From assembly GCA_018882975.1 (NCBI GenBank), contig VEQZ01000003.1, forward strand, positions 1 through 48,056: a stretch of DNA of 48,056 nucleotides. The letters run 5' to 3'. Below, piece by piece: positions 26,329 through 36,827 of this stretch (positions within the stretch are counted from its first letter, which is position 1; every line of letters begins with the position of its first letter). Made by a program: the position numbers and the translations under genes. Source of the stretch: Rhodocyclaceae bacterium. GTDB taxonomy: Bacteria > Pseudomonadota > Gammaproteobacteria > Burkholderiales > UBA3065. The notes under the pieces were generated by a model that ran no database searches, was not told the DNA's origin, and saw nothing but the letters and a program-made list of their open reading frames with translations.

Positions 26329-27168
26329 ATGGCACTGATCAAAGTCAAACCGACCTCCGCCGGCCGTCGCGCCGTCGTCAAGGTCGTCAACCCGGATCTG
26401 CACAAGGGCAAGCCGGTCGCCGGCCTGATCGAGCGCAAGAACCGCACCGCCGGCCGCAACAACAACGGCCACATCACCACCCGTCACATGGGCGGTGGAC
26501 ACAAGAAGCACTACCGCGTGGTCGACTTCAAGCGCAATGACAAGGACGGCATCCCGGCGCGCGTCGAGCGTCTGGAATACGACCCCAACCGCAGTGCCAA
26601 TCTGGCCTTGCTGTGCTACGCCGACGGTGAGCGTCGTTACATCCTCGCGCCGCGTGGCGTGAGCGCCGGCGCGCAGATCGTCAACGGTTCCGAGGCGCCC
26701 ATCAAGCCGGGAAACTCGCTGCCGCTGCGCAACATCCCGGTGGGCTCGACCATCCACTGCATCGAGATGCTGCCCGGCAAGGGCGCGCAACTGGCGCGCG
26801 CTGCAGGCACCTCGGTCCAGCTGCTGGCGCGTGAGGGCGTTTACGCTCAACTTCGTCTGCGTTCGGGCGAGATCCGCAAGGTCCACGTCGATTGCCGCGC
26901 CACCATCGGCGAGGTCGGCAACGAGGAGCACTCGCTGCGCTCCATCGGCAAGGCCGGCGCGCAGCGCTGGCGCGGAATCCGTCCGACGGTTCGAGGCGCC
27001 GCCATGAACGCCGTTGACCACCCGCACGGTGGTGGCGAGGGCAAGGCCGGTCAGGGCAACCCGCACCCGGTTAGCCCGTGGGGCCAGCCGACCAAGGGCT
27101 ACCGTACCCGTCGCAACAAGCGCACGAACAGCATGATCGTTCGTCGCCGTCACGCCACCAAGGGATAA
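26329..27168 (+). CDS. rplB: 50S ribosomal protein L2
   Basis: L2 (279 aa) is a core 23S protein needed for subunit association and peptidyl transfer. It has an OB-fold and SH3-like barrel, with the near-universal [12 protein letters not shown] motif carrying the conserved His. The basic C-terminal tail ends [17 protein letters not shown]. The start is 2 nt after the rplW stop. Confidence 0.98.
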   Translation: MALIKVKPTSAGRRAVVKVVNPDLHKGKPVAGLIERKNRTAGRNNNGHITTRHMGGGHKKHYRVVDFKRNDKDGIPARVERLEYDPNRSANLALLCYADGERRYILAPRGVSAGAQIVNGSEAPIKPGNSLPLRNIPVGSTIHCIEMLPGKGAQLARAAGTSVQLLAREGVYAQLRLRSGEIRKVHVDCRATIGEVGNEEHSLRSIGKAGAQRWRGIRPTVRGAAMNAVDHPHGGGEGKAGQGNPHPVSPWGQPTKGYRTRRNKRTNSMIVRRRHATKG

Positions 27169-27171
27169 GCA

Positions 27172-27447
27172 ATGGCACGTTCAATCAAGAAGGGCCCGTT
27201 CTGCGACCACCATCTGGTCAAGAAGGCCGAGACCGCGCGTGCGACCAACGACAAGCGGCCGGTCAAGACCTGGTCGCGCCGCTCCACCGTCCTGCCCGAC
27301 TTCGTCGGCCTGACCATCGCCATTCATAACGGCCGTCAGCACGTTCCCGTGCTCATCAACGAGAACATGGTCGGCCACAAGCTCGGCGAGTTCGCCCTGA
27401 CCCGCACCTTCAAGGGTCACTCGGCGGACAAGAAGGCCAAGAAGTAA
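27172..27447 (+). CDS. rpsS: 30S ribosomal protein S19
   Basis: S19 (91 aa) binds the 30S head with S13. Canonical [18 protein letters not shown] start, [17 protein letters not shown], and basic C-terminal tail ending DKKAKK. It lies 3 nt after rplB and 10 nt before rplV. Confidence 0.98.
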   Translation: MARSIKKGPFCDHHLVKKAETARATNDKRPVKTWSRRSTVLPDFVGLTIAIHNGRQHVPVLINENMVGHKLGEFALTRTFKGHSADKKAKK

Positions 27448-27457
27448 GGAGACGACG

Positions 27458-27787
27458 ATGCCAACCAAAGCCATCCTGCGTGGCGTCCGCCTCTCGGCCC
27501 AAAAGGGCCGCTTGGTGGCCGATCAGATCCGGGGCCTCCCGGTCGACCGCGCCCTCAACATCCTCGCCTTCAGCCCCAAGCGTGGTGCCGAGATCATCAA
27601 GAAAGTGCTCGAGTCGGCCATCGCCAATGCCGAGCACAACGATGGTGCCGACATCGATACGCTCAGGGTGACAAGCATCTACATCGACCGCGGGACCTTC
27701 ATGCGTCGCTTCACCGCGCGCGCCAAGGGCCGCGGCGACCGCATCATGAAGCCAACGTGTCACATCACGTTGACGGTCGGTAATTAA
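27458..27787 (+). CDS. rplV: 50S ribosomal protein L22
   Basis: L22 (109 aa) extends a beta-hairpin into the exit tunnel near the macrolide site. The hairpin segment [20 protein letters not shown] is uninterrupted. SD GGAG lies before ATG 27458. It lies 9 nt upstream of rpsC. Confidence 0.98.
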   Translation: MPTKAILRGVRLSAQKGRLVADQIRGLPVDRALNILAFSPKRGAEIIKKVLESAIANAEHNDGADIDTLRVTSIYIDRGTFMRRFTARAKGRGDRIMKPTCHITLTVGN

Positions 27788-27796
27788 GGAGCGCAC

Positions 27797-28504
27797 ATGG
27801 GACAGAAAATCAGCCCGCGCGGCTTCCGCCTGAGTGTGACTCGTGACTGGGACAGCCGCTGGTACGCCAGTAGCAAGACCTTTCCGACCCTGCTCAACGA
27901 AGACGTCAAGGTCCGCGGCTTTTTGAAGAAGAAACTACGCGGTGCGGCGGTCAGTCGCGTCGTCATCGAGCGGCCGGCAAAGAACGCGCGCATCACCATT
28001 CACAGCGGCCGCCCCGGCGTCGTCATCGGCAAGAAGGGCGAGGACATCGAGGCACTGAAGACGACGCTGCAGAAGATGATGGGCGTACCGGTACACGTCA
28101 ACATTGAGGAAGTGCGCAAACCGGAGACCGACGCCCAACTGGTCGCCGACAACATCGCGCAGCAACTCGAGAAGCGCATCATGTTCCGCCGTGCCATGCG
28201 CCGCGCCATCCAGAACGCCATGCGTCTGGGCGCTCAGGGCATCAAGATCATGAGCGCCGGCCGCCTCAACGGTGCCGAGATCGCGCGCACCGAGTGGTAT
28301 CGCGAGGGCCGTGTGCCCCTGCATACCCTGCGCGCCAATATCGATTACGCCACGTCCGAGGCGCTGACGACCTACGGGATCATCGGCATCAAGGTCTGGA
28401 TCTACAAAGGTGAGGTGCTGGGGCAGGGCGAATCGCCCGCCGCTGCGCCGGAAGCGGAAAAACGAGTGAGAAAGGCGGGCCCTAAGAATGTTGCAGCCGT
28501 CTAG
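27797..28504 (+). CDS. rpsC: 30S ribosomal protein S3
   Basis: S3 (235 aa) lines the mRNA entry tunnel and has helicase-like activity with S4 and S5. The KH domain GxxG motif reads [14 protein letters not shown]. The C-terminal domain includes [20 protein letters not shown]. The last 17 nt overlap the start of rplP, implying coupling. Confidence 0.98.
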   Translation: MGQKISPRGFRLSVTRDWDSRWYASSKTFPTLLNEDVKVRGFLKKKLRGAAVSRVVIERPAKNARITIHSGRPGVVIGKKGEDIEALKTTLQKMMGVPVHVNIEEVRKPETDAQLVADNIAQQLEKRIMFRRAMRRAIQNAMRLGAQGIKIMSAGRLNGAEIARTEWYREGRVPLHTLRANIDYATSEALTTYGIIGIKVWIYKGEVLGQGESPAAAPEAEKRVRKAGPKNVAAV

Positions 28505-28904
28505 AACCAAGTACCGGAAGGTCCAGAAGAGCCGCAACACCGGCGTCGCGACACGCGGCAACAAGGTGAGTTTCGGCGACTTCGGCCTCAAGGCGGTGGC
28601 GCGGGGTCGCATCACCGCACGTCAGATCGAGGCGGCTCGGCGTGCCATGACCCGGCACATCAAGCGCGGCGGCCGGATCTGGATCCGCATCTTCCCGGAC
28701 AAGCCGATTTCCAAGAAGCCGGCCGAAGTCCGCATGGGTGGCGGTAAGGGCAGCCCGGAGTACTGGGTCGCCGAGATCCAGCCGGGCAAGATGCTTTACG
28801 AGATGGACGGCGTCCCCGAGGCGCTGGCGCGCGAGGCGTTCCGCCTAGCTGCCGCCAAGCTGCCCATCGCCACCACCTTCGTTCTCCGTCACATCGGGAG
28901 TTAA
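28488..28904 (+). CDS. rplP: 50S ribosomal protein L16
   Basis: L16 (138 aa) contacts the A-site tRNA elbow. It starts [19 protein letters not shown] at ATG 28488, inside the end of rpsC. The [13 protein letters not shown] loop contains the Arg that is hydroxylated in some proteobacteria. Confidence 0.97.
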   Translation: MLQPSRTKYRKVQKSRNTGVATRGNKVSFGDFGLKAVARGRITARQIEAARRAMTRHIKRGGRIWIRIFPDKPISKKPAEVRMGGGKGSPEYWVAEIQPGKMLYEMDGVPEALAREAFRLAAAKLPIATTFVLRHIGS

Positions 28905-28907
28905 GCC

Positions 28908-29095
28908 ATGAAGGCGAGCGAACTTCGCAGCAAGTCGGTCGATGAGCTCAACGCCGAACTGCTGGACCTGCTCAAGGCCCAGTTCTCGGCGCGCATGCAG
29001 CAGGCGACCCAGCAGTTGACCAATACCAGCCAGCTCAAACAGGTGCGCCGCGACATTGCGCGGGTGCGCACCCTTCTGCGTGAAAAGGCACAAGC

Positions 29096-29099
<4 letters not shown>
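28908..29099 (+). CDS. rpmC: 50S ribosomal protein L29
   Basis: L29 (63 aa), a small two-helix protein near the tunnel exit. [20 protein letters not shown] and the conserved [16 protein letters not shown] are present. The stop overlaps the rpsQ start by four bases (ATGA). Confidence 0.97.
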
Positions 29100-29359
<260 letters not shown>

Positions 29360-29389
29360 CGGCTTTACACTGCTTGCACACCGGGGGTG

Positions 29390-29419
29390 TTGCAAAGCAC
29401 ATCGTTTTCCGGCTAGAAT
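29390..29419 (+). promoter_or_regulatory. Promoter of the spc operon (rplN onwards)
   Basis: -35 TTGCAA (29390-29395, four of six), 18-bp spacer, -10 TAGAAT (29414-29419, five of six), in the 172-nt gap between rpsQ and rplN where E. coli has its spc promoter. A 7-bp hairpin CTCGGGC-GCAG-GCCCGAG (29440-29457) lies in the new leader. Confidence 0.65.
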
Positions 29420-29531
29420 CTACGGCTTAGCTTTTCTCGCTCGGGCGCAGGCCCGAGTCCCAGCCCAGGGCTTTGGCCCGCACGGGTTCCAAGACTGGCG
29501 GTCTCCGGGGCGCCAAGTTGGAGATGACATC

Positions 29532-29900
29532 GTGATTCAAATGCAATCCCGGCTCGACGTGGCCGACAACACCGGTGCCCGCTCGGTGATGTGCATCAAG
29601 GTGCTCGGCGGCTCCAAGCGTCGTTACGCCTCGGTGGGCGACATCATCAAGGTCAGCATCAAGGAGGCCGCGCCGCGCGGTCGTGTGAAGAAGGGCGACG
29701 TCTACAACGCCGTGGTCGTGCGCACCGCCAAGGGCGTTCGTCGCCCGGACGGCTCGCTGATCAAGTTCGACGGCAATGCCGCCGTACTGCTCAATAACAA
29801 GCTGGAGCCCATCGGCACCCGCATCTTCGGCCCGGTCACGCGCGAACTGCGCACCGAGCGATTCATGAAGATCGTGTCGCTGGCGCCCGAAGTCATCTGA
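29532..29900 (+). CDS. rplN: 50S ribosomal protein L14 (GTG start)
   Basis: L14 (122 aa) lies at the 50S-30S interface. GTG 29532 ([17 protein letters not shown]) gives the universal 122-residue length and is 8 nt after GGAG (29520-29523). The longer frame from 29271 crosses the promoter region and is rejected. First gene of the spc operon. Confidence 0.96.
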   Translation: MIQMQSRLDVADNTGARSVMCIKVLGGSKRRYASVGDIIKVSIKEAAPRGRVKKGDVYNAVVVRTAKGVRRPDGSLIKFDGNAAVLLNNKLEPIGTRIFGPVTRELRTERFMKIVSLAPEVI

Positions 29901-29909
29901 GGCCTCGCC

Positions 29910-30227
29910 ATGAGAAAGATTCGTCGTGGAGATGAGGTGATCGTCCGTACCGGGCGTGACCGCGGCCGTCGTGGCCAGGTCGTCGGCGTGCTCGATGAGC
30001 AGCGCGTCGTGGTTCAGGGCGTCAACCTTGTCAAGAAGCACGTCAAGCCCAACCCGATGAAGGGCGAACCGGGCGGCATCGTCGCCAAGGAGGCTCCGAT
30101 TCAGGTTGCCAATATCGCCATCTTCAACCCCGCGACCAGCAAGGCTGACCGCGTGGGCATCCGCGTCCTCGAGGACGGTAGCCGGGTCCGCTTCTACAAG
30201 TCGACCGGCGAGACCATCGCAGGCTAA
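29910..30227 (+). CDS. rplX: 50S ribosomal protein L24
   Basis: L24 (105 aa) starts 50S assembly. The KOW motif ([20 protein letters not shown]) and [11 protein letters not shown] are typical. It starts 9 nt after rplN and ends 12 nt before rplE. Confidence 0.97.
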   Translation: MRKIRRGDEVIVRTGRDRGRRGQVVGVLDEQRVVVQGVNLVKKHVKPNPMKGEPGGIVAKEAPIQVANIAIFNPATSKADRVGIRVLEDGSRVRFYKSTGETIAG

Positions 30228-30239
30228 GGGGCAGACGAC

Positions 30240-30779
30240 ATGGCACGTTTTGAAGAGTTCTACCGGAAGGAAGTCGTCAAGTCCCTGATCGGACAGTTCG
30301 GCTACAAGTCGGTGATGGAAGTCCCGCGGATTGAGAAGATCACGCTCAACATGGGTGTGGGCGAGGCGGTGGCCGACAAAAAGGTCATGGAGCACGCCGT
30401 CGGTGACATGCAAAAGATCGCAGGTCAGAAGCCGGTGGTGACTCTGGCGCGTAAATCGATCGCCGGCTTCAAGATCCGCGAGGGCTACCCGGTCGGCTGC
30501 AAAGTGACGCTGCGCAAGCGCCACATGTATGAGTTCCTTGACCGTCTCGTCACCATCGCGCTGCCGCGCGTACGCGATTTCCGCGGTGTGTCGGGCAAGG
30601 GCTTCGACGGGCGCGGCAACTACAACATGGGTGTGAAGGAACAGATCATCTTCCCCGAGATCGAGTACGACAAGGTCGATGCGCTGCGCGGGATGAACAT
30701 CACCATCACCACCACCGCCAAGACCGACGACGAGGCGCGCGCCCTGCTGGCTGCGTTCCGCTTCCCGTTCAAGAATTGA
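30240..30779 (+). CDS. rplE: 50S ribosomal protein L5
   Basis: L5 (179 aa) binds 5S rRNA in the central protuberance. Motifs [35 protein letters not shown] and [18 protein letters not shown] are canonical. Confidence 0.98.
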   Translation: MARFEEFYRKEVVKSLIGQFGYKSVMEVPRIEKITLNMGVGEAVADKKVMEHAVGDMQKIAGQKPVVTLARKSIAGFKIREGYPVGCKVTLRKRHMYEFLDRLVTIALPRVRDFRGVSGKGFDGRGNYNMGVKEQIIFPEIEYDKVDALRGMNITITTTAKTDDEARALLAAFRFPFKN

Positions 30780-30788
30780 GGCACAGCA

Positions 30789-31094
30789 ATGGCTAAGTTG
30801 GCTCTCATCAACCGCGAAATCAAGCGCCGCAACGCCGTCAAGCAATTCGCTGTCAAGCGTGCGGCCCTGCAGGCGATCATCGACGATCAGTCGAAGTCCG
30901 AGGAGGAGCGTTTCGCCGCCCGCCTCAAATTGCAGCGCCTGCCGCGCAACAGCAGTCCATCGCGTCTGCGCAACCGCTGTCAGGTCACCGGTCGCCCACG
31001 TGGCGTTTTCAGCAAATTCGGCCTCGGCCGCAGCAAGCTCCGCGAGATCGCCATGCAAGGCGGCGTCCCGGGGCTCGTCAAGGCCAGCTGGTAA
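30789..31094 (+). CDS. rpsN: 30S ribosomal protein S14, zinc-free form
   Basis: S14 (101 aa) belongs to the 30S head. The long form lacks the CxxC zinc motif found in the 61-residue version. It ends [18 protein letters not shown], the family signature. Confidence 0.98.
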   Translation: MAKLALINREIKRRNAVKQFAVKRAALQAIIDDQSKSEEERFAARLKLQRLPRNSSPSRLRNRCQVTGRPRGVFSKFGLGRSKLREIAMQGGVPGLVKASW

Positions 31095-31105
31095 GGGAGG
31101 CGACC

Positions 31106-31501
31106 ATGAGCATGAGTGATCCCATCGCCGACATGCTGACCCGTATCCGCAACGGTCAGGCGGCAGAGAAGTCGGCGGTCGAGATGCCGTCGTCGCGTAT
31201 CAAAGTGGCCATCGCCCAAGTCCTCAAGGATGAGGGCTACATCGAGGATTTCTCGGTGCGCAGCGAGGCAGGCAAGGCCACCCTGAGTATCGTCCTTAAG
31301 TACTACGTGGGCCGCCCGGTCATTGACCGCCTGGAGCGTGTCAGCCGGCCGGGCCTGCGCATCTATCGTCCGAGCCGCGACATCCCGAGGGTGATGAACG
31401 GCCTCGGTATCGCTATCGTCTCCACGCCCAAGGGTGTCGTCACCGACCGCAAGGCCCGCAGCCTTGGCGTCGGCGGCGAGGTCCTGTGCCTGGTCGCGTA
31501 A
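31106..31501 (+). CDS. rpsH: 30S ribosomal protein S8
   Basis: S8 (131 aa) binds 16S rRNA helix 21 and represses the spc operon in E. coli. ATG 31106 ([18 protein letters not shown]) is spaced 5 nt from GGGAGG (31095-31100). The ATG at 31112 is possible but less well spaced. The C-terminal [19 protein letters not shown] motif is intact. Confidence 0.97.
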   Translation: MSMSDPIADMLTRIRNGQAAEKSAVEMPSSRIKVAIAQVLKDEGYIEDFSVRSEAGKATLSIVLKYYVGRPVIDRLERVSRPGLRIYRPSRDIPRVMNGLGIAIVSTPKGVVTDRKARSLGVGGEVLCLVA

Positions 31502-31510
31502 GGGGGAGCC

Positions 31511-32044
31511 ATGTCACGTATCGGTAAGTCCCCGGTAGCTCTGCCTGCGGGAGTCGAAGTGCAAATCGCCTCTGGGTCGATTTCGGTAAAAGGTCCGCTC
31601 GGTCAGCTGGAGCAAGCGCACCCGGCCTACGTTGCGGTCGAGCAGACGGGCACCCAGCTGCAGGTGAGGACGGTGGAGGAAAGCATCCGTGCCAAGGCCA
31701 TGAGCGGCACTTTGCGCGCGCTTTTGGCCAACATGGTTTCGGGTGTCAGCAAGGGTTTCGAGCGCAAGCTTAATCTGGTCGGCGTGGGCTACCGCGCGCA
31801 GGCGCAGGGGGACAAAGTCAACCTGTCGCTCGGCTTCTCGCATCCGGTCGAGCACAAAATGCCAGATGGAATCAAGGTAGAAACGCCGACCCAGACCGAA
31901 ATCGTCCTCAAGGGTATCGACAAGCAGAAGCTCGGTCAGGTAGCCGCGGAAATTCGCGCTTATCGGCCGCCCGAGCCTTACAAGGGCAAGGGCGTGCGGT
32001 ATTCGGACGAGACGGTCGTCATCAAAGAGACCAAGAAGAAGTAA
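31511..32044 (+). CDS. rplF: 50S ribosomal protein L6
   Basis: L6 (177 aa) lies near the sarcin-ricin loop. Two repeated alpha/beta domains are visible. The signature [19 protein letters not shown] is present near the C-terminus. Confidence 0.98.
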   Translation: MSRIGKSPVALPAGVEVQIASGSISVKGPLGQLEQAHPAYVAVEQTGTQLQVRTVEESIRAKAMSGTLRALLANMVSGVSKGFERKLNLVGVGYRAQAQGDKVNLSLGFSHPVEHKMPDGIKVETPTQTEIVLKGIDKQKLGQVAAEIRAYRPPEPYKGKGVRYSDETVVIKETKKK

Positions 32045-32056
32045 GGGGCCGACACT

Positions 32057-32410
32057 ATGGACAAGAAGCAAAGTCGTCTGCGCCGGGCCCGAAGCACCCG
32101 GTTGCGTATCCGCGGTTTGCGTGCCGTGCGTCTGGCGGTTAACCGTTCGAACCAGCACATCTACGCGCAGATCATCGGCGCAGATGGTGCCAGCGTGCTC
32201 GCTAGCGCCTCGACACTGGACAGGGACCTGCGTGGCACCGTGGGCAATGGCGCGACGGTCGGCGCAGCCGAACAGGTGGGCAGGAAGATCGCTGAGAAGG
32301 CCAAGGCGCTGGGTATCGAAGAAGTCGCGTTCGATCGCAGCGGTTTCAAATTCCATGGACGCGTGAAGGCGCTGGCGGAAGCCGCGCGTGAAGGCGGACT
32401 CAAGTTCTGA
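32057..32410 (+). CDS. rplR: 50S ribosomal protein L18
   Basis: L18 (117 aa) binds 5S rRNA with L5. The basic N-terminus [19 protein letters not shown] and the C-terminal [20 protein letters not shown] motif are canonical. Confidence 0.98.
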   Translation: MDKKQSRLRRARSTRLRIRGLRAVRLAVNRSNQHIYAQIIGADGASVLASASTLDRDLRGTVGNGATVGAAEQVGRKIAEKAKALGIEEVAFDRSGFKFHGRVKALAEAAREGGLKF

Positions 32411-32421
32411 TCGGGGCTGCG

Positions 32422-32937
32422 ATGGCAACCAGAAACCAGCATCAAACCGAAGACAAGGGTGACGGCCTCCGCGAGAAGATGATCGCGGTGAACCGCGTCA
32501 CCAAGGTCGTCAAGGGTGGCCGCATCCTCGGCTTTGCCGCGTTGACCGTGGTCGGCGATGGCGAAGGCGGCATCGGCATGGGCAAGGGTAAGGCGCGTGA
32601 GGTGCCGTCGGCGATGCAGAAATCGCTCGACGAGGCGCGTCGCAACCTCGCCAAGGTGCCGCTGCGCGATGGCACCTTCCACCACGCGGTGATCGGTCGC
32701 CATGGCGCGTCCACGGTCTTGATCCAGCCTGCCTCGGAAGGCACCGGAATCATCGCCGGCGGCCCGATGCGCGCCGTGTTCGAGGTCATGGGCGTGCGCA
32801 ATGTGCTCGCCAAGTGCTTCGGCTCCACCAACCCTTACAACGTCGTGCGCGCCACCATCAACGGCCTGCGCAACGTCTACACCCCGTCCGAGGTTGCCGC
32901 CAAGCGTGGCAAGTCGGTCGAAGACATATTGGGCTGA
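32422..32937 (+). CDS. rpsE: 30S ribosomal protein S5
   Basis: S5 (171 aa) influences decoding accuracy. The double-stranded-RNA-binding-like N-terminal domain includes [19 protein letters not shown]. The loop near GGRIL, linked to spectinomycin resistance when altered, appears wild type. It ends 2 nt before rpmD. Confidence 0.98.
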   Translation: MATRNQHQTEDKGDGLREKMIAVNRVTKVVKGGRILGFAALTVVGDGEGGIGMGKGKAREVPSAMQKSLDEARRNLAKVPLRDGTFHHAVIGRHGASTVLIQPASEGTGIIAGGPMRAVFEVMGVRNVLAKCFGSTNPYNVVRATINGLRNVYTPSEVAAKRGKSVEDILG

Positions 32938-32939
32938 TC

Positions 32940-33194
32940 ATGGCTACCGAAAAGACCACTGCCGAAAAGCCGGCCCGCAAGGCCGCTGCGCCCAAGGCTG
33001 CGGAGGCCGCCCCGGCCACCGGCAAGCTGCGCGTAACTCTGGTGAAGAGCCCGATCGGCACCAAGCGCAACCATCGCGCGAGTGTAGCGGGCCTGGGCCT
33101 GCGTCGCCTCAACCAGACCGTCGAGGTCGCCGACACCCCGTCCAACCGGGGCATGGTGAACGCGGCCTGCTTCCTGCTCAAGTGCGAGGCCTGA
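32940..33194 (+). CDS. rpmD: 50S ribosomal protein L30 with N-terminal extension
   Basis: L30 is normally about 60 residues. This one is 84. Residues 1-28 are Ala/Lys/Pro/Thr-rich ([20 protein letters not shown]...) and the L30 fold begins at [19 protein letters not shown] 32940 is the only plausible start: it is 2 nt after rpsE, and no ATG, GTG or TTG start was seen near residue 29. A longer frame from 32814 lies inside rpsE. The extension resembles basic histone-like tails, and its role is unknown. Confidence 0.95.
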   Translation: MATEKTTAEKPARKAAAPKAAEAAPATGKLRVTLVKSPIGTKRNHRASVAGLGLRRLNQTVEVADTPSNRGMVNAACFLLKCEA

Positions 33195-33195
33195 T

Positions 33196-33639
33196 ATGGA
33201 ACTGAATAACATCAAGCCGGCTGAAGGTTCCAAAAAGGACCGTCGTCGCGTCGGTCGCGGCATCGGTTCGGGTCTGGGCAAGACGGCTGGCCGCGGTCAC
33301 AAGGGCCAAAAGTCGCGCGCCGGCGGCTTCCACAAGGTCGGCTTTGAAGGCGGTCAGATGCCGCTGCAGCGCCGCCTGCCAAAGCGCGGCTTCAAGTCAT
33401 TGGCCGCTGGCCTCACCGCCGAGGTGCGCCTGTCCGATCTGGCCTACGTCGAAGGGTCTGAGATCGACCTGCTGGCACTCAAGCGTGCCGGCGTAGTCGA
33501 CCAACTCTGCACAGCGGCCAAGGTCATCCTTGCCGGCGCGATCGACCGCGCCGTCAAGCTCAGTGGCATTCGCGCCAGCAAGGGCGCGCGTGCCGCCATC
33601 GAAGCCGCCGGCGGCAGCTTCGCCGACGCACAGGCCTAA
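33196..33639 (+). CDS. rplO: 50S ribosomal protein L15
   Basis: L15 (147 aa), a late-assembly 50S protein. The glycine/arginine-rich N-terminus [20 protein letters not shown] and [16 protein letters not shown] are diagnostic. It begins one base after the rpmD stop. Confidence 0.98.
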   Translation: MELNNIKPAEGSKKDRRRVGRGIGSGLGKTAGRGHKGQKSRAGGFHKVGFEGGQMPLQRRLPKRGFKSLAAGLTAEVRLSDLAYVEGSEIDLLALKRAGVVDQLCTAAKVILAGAIDRAVKLSGIRASKGARAAIEAAGGSFADAQA

Positions 33640-33650
33640 GGAAGACCGTC

Positions 33651-34979
33651 TTGGCCGGAACCACCAACGCTCCCGCAATGGCTGGAAAGCTGGGCGACCT
33701 CAAACATCGCCTGCTATTCCTGCTGGGCGCGTTGGTTGTCTACCGGATGGGCGCACACATTCCGGTGCCGGGCATCGACCCGACCATGCTGGAGCAGCTA
33801 TTTCGCAGTCAGCAGGGCGGCATTCTCGGCATGTTCAACATGTTCTCGGGGGGCGCCCTGTCGCGATTCACCATTTTCGCACTGGGCATCATGCCGTACA
33901 TCTCGGCCTCGATCATCATGCAGCTCGCCTCCGTCATGTCGCCCGAGCTAGAGGCGCTGAAGAAGGAAGGGGAGGCCGGGCGGCGCAAGATCACGCGCTA
34001 CACTCGCTACGGCACGGTGCTGCTGGCAGTGGTTCAGGCGCTCGGCATTTCTGTCGCGCTTGAATCTCAGCAAGGTCTGGTGCTCGACCCGGGTTACGCT
34101 TTCCGCATCACAACGGTGCTTACCCTCACCGCCGGCACCATGTTTCTCATGTGGCTGGGCGAGCAGATCACTGAGCGCGGCATCGGCAACGGCATTTCAA
34201 TGATTATTTTCGCCGGGATCGTCGCCGGTTTGCCGCACGCCGTCGGCAGTACGCTGGAATTAGGGCGTACCGGGTCGTTTTCCATACCGCTCATCATTGC
34301 ACTGTTCATTGCCGTGATTCTCGTCACCTACTTCGTTGTGTTCGTTGAACGCGGACAGCGGCGAATCTTGGTGAACTACGCCAAACGCCAGGTTGGCAAT
34401 AAGGTGTATGGCGGTCAGAGTAGCCACTTGCCGCTCAAGCTCAACATGTCGGGTGTCATCCCGCCGATCTTCGCCTCCAGCCTGATCTTGTTCCCGGCCA
34501 CGCTTTCGGGTTGGTTCGGGCAGTCGGAGAGCATGACTTGGCTGCGGGATATCGCGGGTGCGCTGTCGCCCGGCCAACCGGTCTACGTGACGCTGTATGT
34601 GGCGGCCATCGTGTTCTTCTGTTTTTTCTACACCGCGCTGGTGTTCAATCCGAAAGAGACGGCTGACAACCTCAAGCGCAGTGGTGCTTTCATTCCCGGC
34701 ATCCGTCCGGGCGAACAGACCGCCAAGTACATTGACCGGGTGACGATGCGCCTGACGCTGGCGGGCGCGATCTACATCACTCTGGTGTGTCTGCTGCCGG
34801 AGTTCTTGATCGTCGCGCTGGGTACACCCTTCTATTTCGGCGGAACGTCCCTGCTGATCATTGTCGTGGTGTCGATGGACTTCATGACGCAGGTTCAGGC
34901 GCACATGATGTCGCAGCAATACGAAGGCTTGTTGCGGAAGGCGAATTTCAAGGGCATGTCGCCCATGGGCGGGCGTTGA
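33651..34979 (+). CDS. secY: Preprotein translocase subunit SecY (TTG start)
   Basis: SecY (442 aa) is the ten-helix channel of the Sec translocase. TTG 33651 is 6 nt after AAGGAAG (33638-33644) and gives a family-like N-terminus. The alternative ATG 33678 would drop nine residues and lacks a good SD. The plug/TM2 segment [20 protein letters not shown] and the cytosolic loop motif [20 protein letters not shown] are intact. It sits in the spc operon, as in most bacteria, with infA 3 nt downstream. Confidence 0.96.
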   Translation: MAGTTNAPAMAGKLGDLKHRLLFLLGALVVYRMGAHIPVPGIDPTMLEQLFRSQQGGILGMFNMFSGGALSRFTIFALGIMPYISASIIMQLASVMSPELEALKKEGEAGRRKITRYTRYGTVLLAVVQALGISVALESQQGLVLDPGYAFRITTVLTLTAGTMFLMWLGEQITERGIGNGISMIIFAGIVAGLPHAVGSTLELGRTGSFSIPLIIALFIAVILVTYFVVFVERGQRRILVNYAKRQVGNKVYGGQSSHLPLKLNMSGVIPPIFASSLILFPATLSGWFGQSESMTWLRDIAGALSPGQPVYVTLYVAAIVFFCFFYTALVFNPKETADNLKRSGAFIPGIRPGEQTAKYIDRVTMRLTLAGAIYITLVCLLPEFLIVALGTPFYFGGTSLLIIVVVSMDFMTQVQAHMMSQQYEGLLRKANFKGMSPMGGR

Positions 34980-34982
34980 GCC

Positions 34983-35201
34983 ATGTCCAAAGAAGACTCG
35001 ATCCAGATGCAGGGGGAGGTGTTGGAGAACCTCCCCAATGCGACCTTCAAGGTCAAGCTGGAAAACGGGCACGTCGTGCTCGGCCATATTTCGGGAAAGA
35101 TGCGCATGCATTACATCCGCATCCTTCCGGGGGACAAGGTCACCGTCGAGTTGACGCCGTATGACCTGTCACGTGCGCGGATCGTGTTCCGCGCCAAATG
35201 A
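34983..35201 (+). CDS. infA: Translation initiation factor IF-1
   Basis: IF-1 (72 aa), a single S1/OB-fold protein blocking the A site during initiation. [20 protein letters not shown] and [16 protein letters not shown] are canonical. Placement between secY and rpmJ is usual in beta- and many other bacteria, though not in E. coli. Confidence 0.98.
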   Translation: MSKEDSIQMQGEVLENLPNATFKVKLENGHVVLGHISGKMRMHYIRILPGDKVTVELTPYDLSRARIVFRAK

Positions 35202-35220
35202 TTTGAAGAGAGGGTGAACC

Positions 35221-35334
35221 ATGAGAGTTCAGGCATCGGTCAAGAAGATCTGCCGCAAGTGCAAGATCATTCGCCGCAACGGCATCGTCCGCGTGATCTG
35301 CGCTGACGCGCGTCACAAGCAACGCCAGGGTTGA
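35221..35334 (+). CDS. rpmJ: 50S ribosomal protein L36
   Basis: A 37-residue protein, [20 protein letters not shown] and onward to RHKQRQG. The zinc ribbon Cys11-x2-Cys14...Cys27...His32 is complete, so this is the zinc-binding (C+) form. SD GAGAGG lies upstream. Confidence 0.97.
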   Translation: MRVQASVKKICRKCKIIRRNGIVRVICADARHKQRQG

Positions 35335-35365
35335 GCCCCTGGCGATCGATACGAGGTAGCAAGCT

Positions 35366-35728
35366 ATGGCACGGATCGCAGGGGTCAACATCCCCAACCA
35401 CCAGCACACCGAGATCGGCCTGACCGCCATCTTCGGCATCGGCCGTCCGCGCGCCCGCAAGATCTGCGTGGCCGCCGGCGTCGAGTACTCGAAGAAGATC
35501 AAGGACCTGACCGACGCCGAGATGGAGCGGCTGCGCGAGGAAGTCGGCAAGTTCACGGTCGAAGGTGACCTGCGCCGCGAGGTGTCGATGAGCATCAAGC
35601 GCCTGATGGACTTGGGCTGCTACCGCGGTGTCCGCCACCGCAAGGGTCTGCCGGTCCGCGGCCAGCGTACCCGCACCAATGCGCGTACCCGCAAGGGCCC
35701 GCGCAAGGCCATCCGCGCCACCAAGTGA
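35366..35728 (+). CDS. rpsM: 30S ribosomal protein S13
   Basis: S13 (120 aa) forms bridges with the 50S subunit. [20 protein letters not shown] and the tail [18 protein letters not shown] are canonical. First gene of the alpha operon (rpsM-rpsK-rpsD-rpoA-rplQ). No separate promoter is evident in the 31-nt gap. Confidence 0.98.
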   Translation: MARIAGVNIPNHQHTEIGLTAIFGIGRPRARKICVAAGVEYSKKIKDLTDAEMERLREEVGKFTVEGDLRREVSMSIKRLMDLGCYRGVRHRKGLPVRGQRTRTNARTRKGPRKAIRATK

Positions 35729-35742
35729 TCAAGGGCTGAAAC

Positions 35743-36135
35743 ATGGCAACCAAGGCAAGCAACCGCGTTCGCAAGAAGGTTCGCAAGAGCGTCTCCGACG
35801 GCATCGCTCACATCCACGCGTCGTTCAACAACACCATCGTCACCATCACCGACCGTCAAGGAAACGCCTTGTCATGGGCCACTTCGGGTGGCGGCGGCTT
35901 CAAGGGCTCGCGCAAATCGACACCCTTCGCTGCGCAGATCGCTGCCGAAAACGCTGGTCGTGCCGCGCAGGAATATGGTGTCAAGAACCTCGAAGTGCGC
36001 ATCAAGGGCCCCGGCCCTGGCCGCGAGTCGGCAGTTCGCGCGCTCAACAACGTGGGCTTCAAGATCATCAGCATCTCGGACGTGACGCCGATCCCGCACA
36101 ACGGGTGCCGTCCGCCGAAGAAGCGCCGCATCTAA
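35743..36135 (+). CDS. rpsK: 30S ribosomal protein S11
   Basis: S11 (130 aa) lies in the 30S platform near the E site. The signature [19 protein letters not shown] and C-terminal [18 protein letters not shown] are intact. 14 nt after rpsM. Confidence 0.98.
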   Translation: MATKASNRVRKKVRKSVSDGIAHIHASFNNTIVTITDRQGNALSWATSGGGGFKGSRKSTPFAAQIAAENAGRAAQEYGVKNLEVRIKGPGPGRESAVRALNNVGFKIISISDVTPIPHNGCRPPKKRRI

Positions 36136-36150
36136 GGACTGGAGCAAGAC

Positions 36151-36777
36151 ATGGCAAGAAACCTCGACGCCAAATGCCGTCAGTGCCGCCGCGAAGGCGA
36201 AAAACTGTTTCTTAAAGGCGACAAGTGCTTTTCCGACAAGTGCGCGATCGAACGTCGCGCCTACCCGCCGGGCCAGCACGGCCAGAAGCAGATCAAGCTG
36301 TCGGACTACGGCGCCCAACTGCGTGAAAAGCAGAAAATTCGCCGCATCTATGGTGTGCTTGAACGGCAGTTCCGCAAGACCTACAAGGAAGCCGACCGTC
36401 GCAAGGGTGTGACCGGCGAGAGCCTGCTGCAGATGCTGGAGAGCCGCCTCGACACCGTGGCCTTCCGCATGGGTTTTGGCGCCTCGCGCAACGAGGCGCG
36501 CCAGGTAGTGCGGCACAACGGCATTCTGGTCAACGGTCGCCGAGTCAACATTCCGGCCTACCAGTTGCGCGCCGGCGATGTGCTCGAGGTGGCTGTCGGC
36601 GCCAAGGAGCAGCTGCGCATCAAGGCGGCGCTGGCGTCGGCCGAGCAGCGCGGTTTCCCGGAGTGGGTCGATGTGGACGCCAAGGCCTTCAAGGGCACTT
36701 ACAAAGCGGCGCCGCAGCGAGTCGAGCTGCCGGCGACCATCCGCGAAAACCTGGTGGTCGAACTGTATTCCAAGTAA
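36151..36777 (+). CDS. rpsD: 30S ribosomal protein S4, zinc-binding form
   Basis: S4 (208 aa) nucleates 30S assembly and represses the alpha operon in E. coli. The N-terminal zinc motif Cys9-x2-Cys12-x13-Cys26-x4-Cys31 is present (C+ type). The S4 RNA-binding domain includes [19 protein letters not shown]. Confidence 0.98.
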   Translation: MARNLDAKCRQCRREGEKLFLKGDKCFSDKCAIERRAYPPGQHGQKQIKLSDYGAQLREKQKIRRIYGVLERQFRKTYKEADRRKGVTGESLLQMLESRLDTVAFRMGFGASRNEARQVVRHNGILVNGRRVNIPAYQLRAGDVLEVAVGAKEQLRIKAALASAEQRGFPEWVDVDAKAFKGTYKAAPQRVELPATIRENLVVELYSK

Positions 36778-36784
36778 TTCCGAG

Positions 36785-36803
36785 CCCGCCGTGACCCGGC
36801 GGG
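36785..36803 (+). promoter_or_regulatory. Hairpin between rpsD and rpoA
   Basis: CCCGCCG (36785-36791), loop TGACC, CGGCGGG (36797-36803), a perfect 7-bp stem in the 50-nt gap, with no T-run. It may tune rpoA translation or mRNA processing. Function is not shown by the sequence. Confidence 0.45.
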
Positions 36804-36827
36804 TCGCCAATCGAGGGCAAGCAAGCC

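Noticed and set aside
28908..29093. Minus-strand small frames opposite the ribosomal genes
   Set aside because: All are short shadows of well-conserved ribosomal protein genes with no independent start signals.
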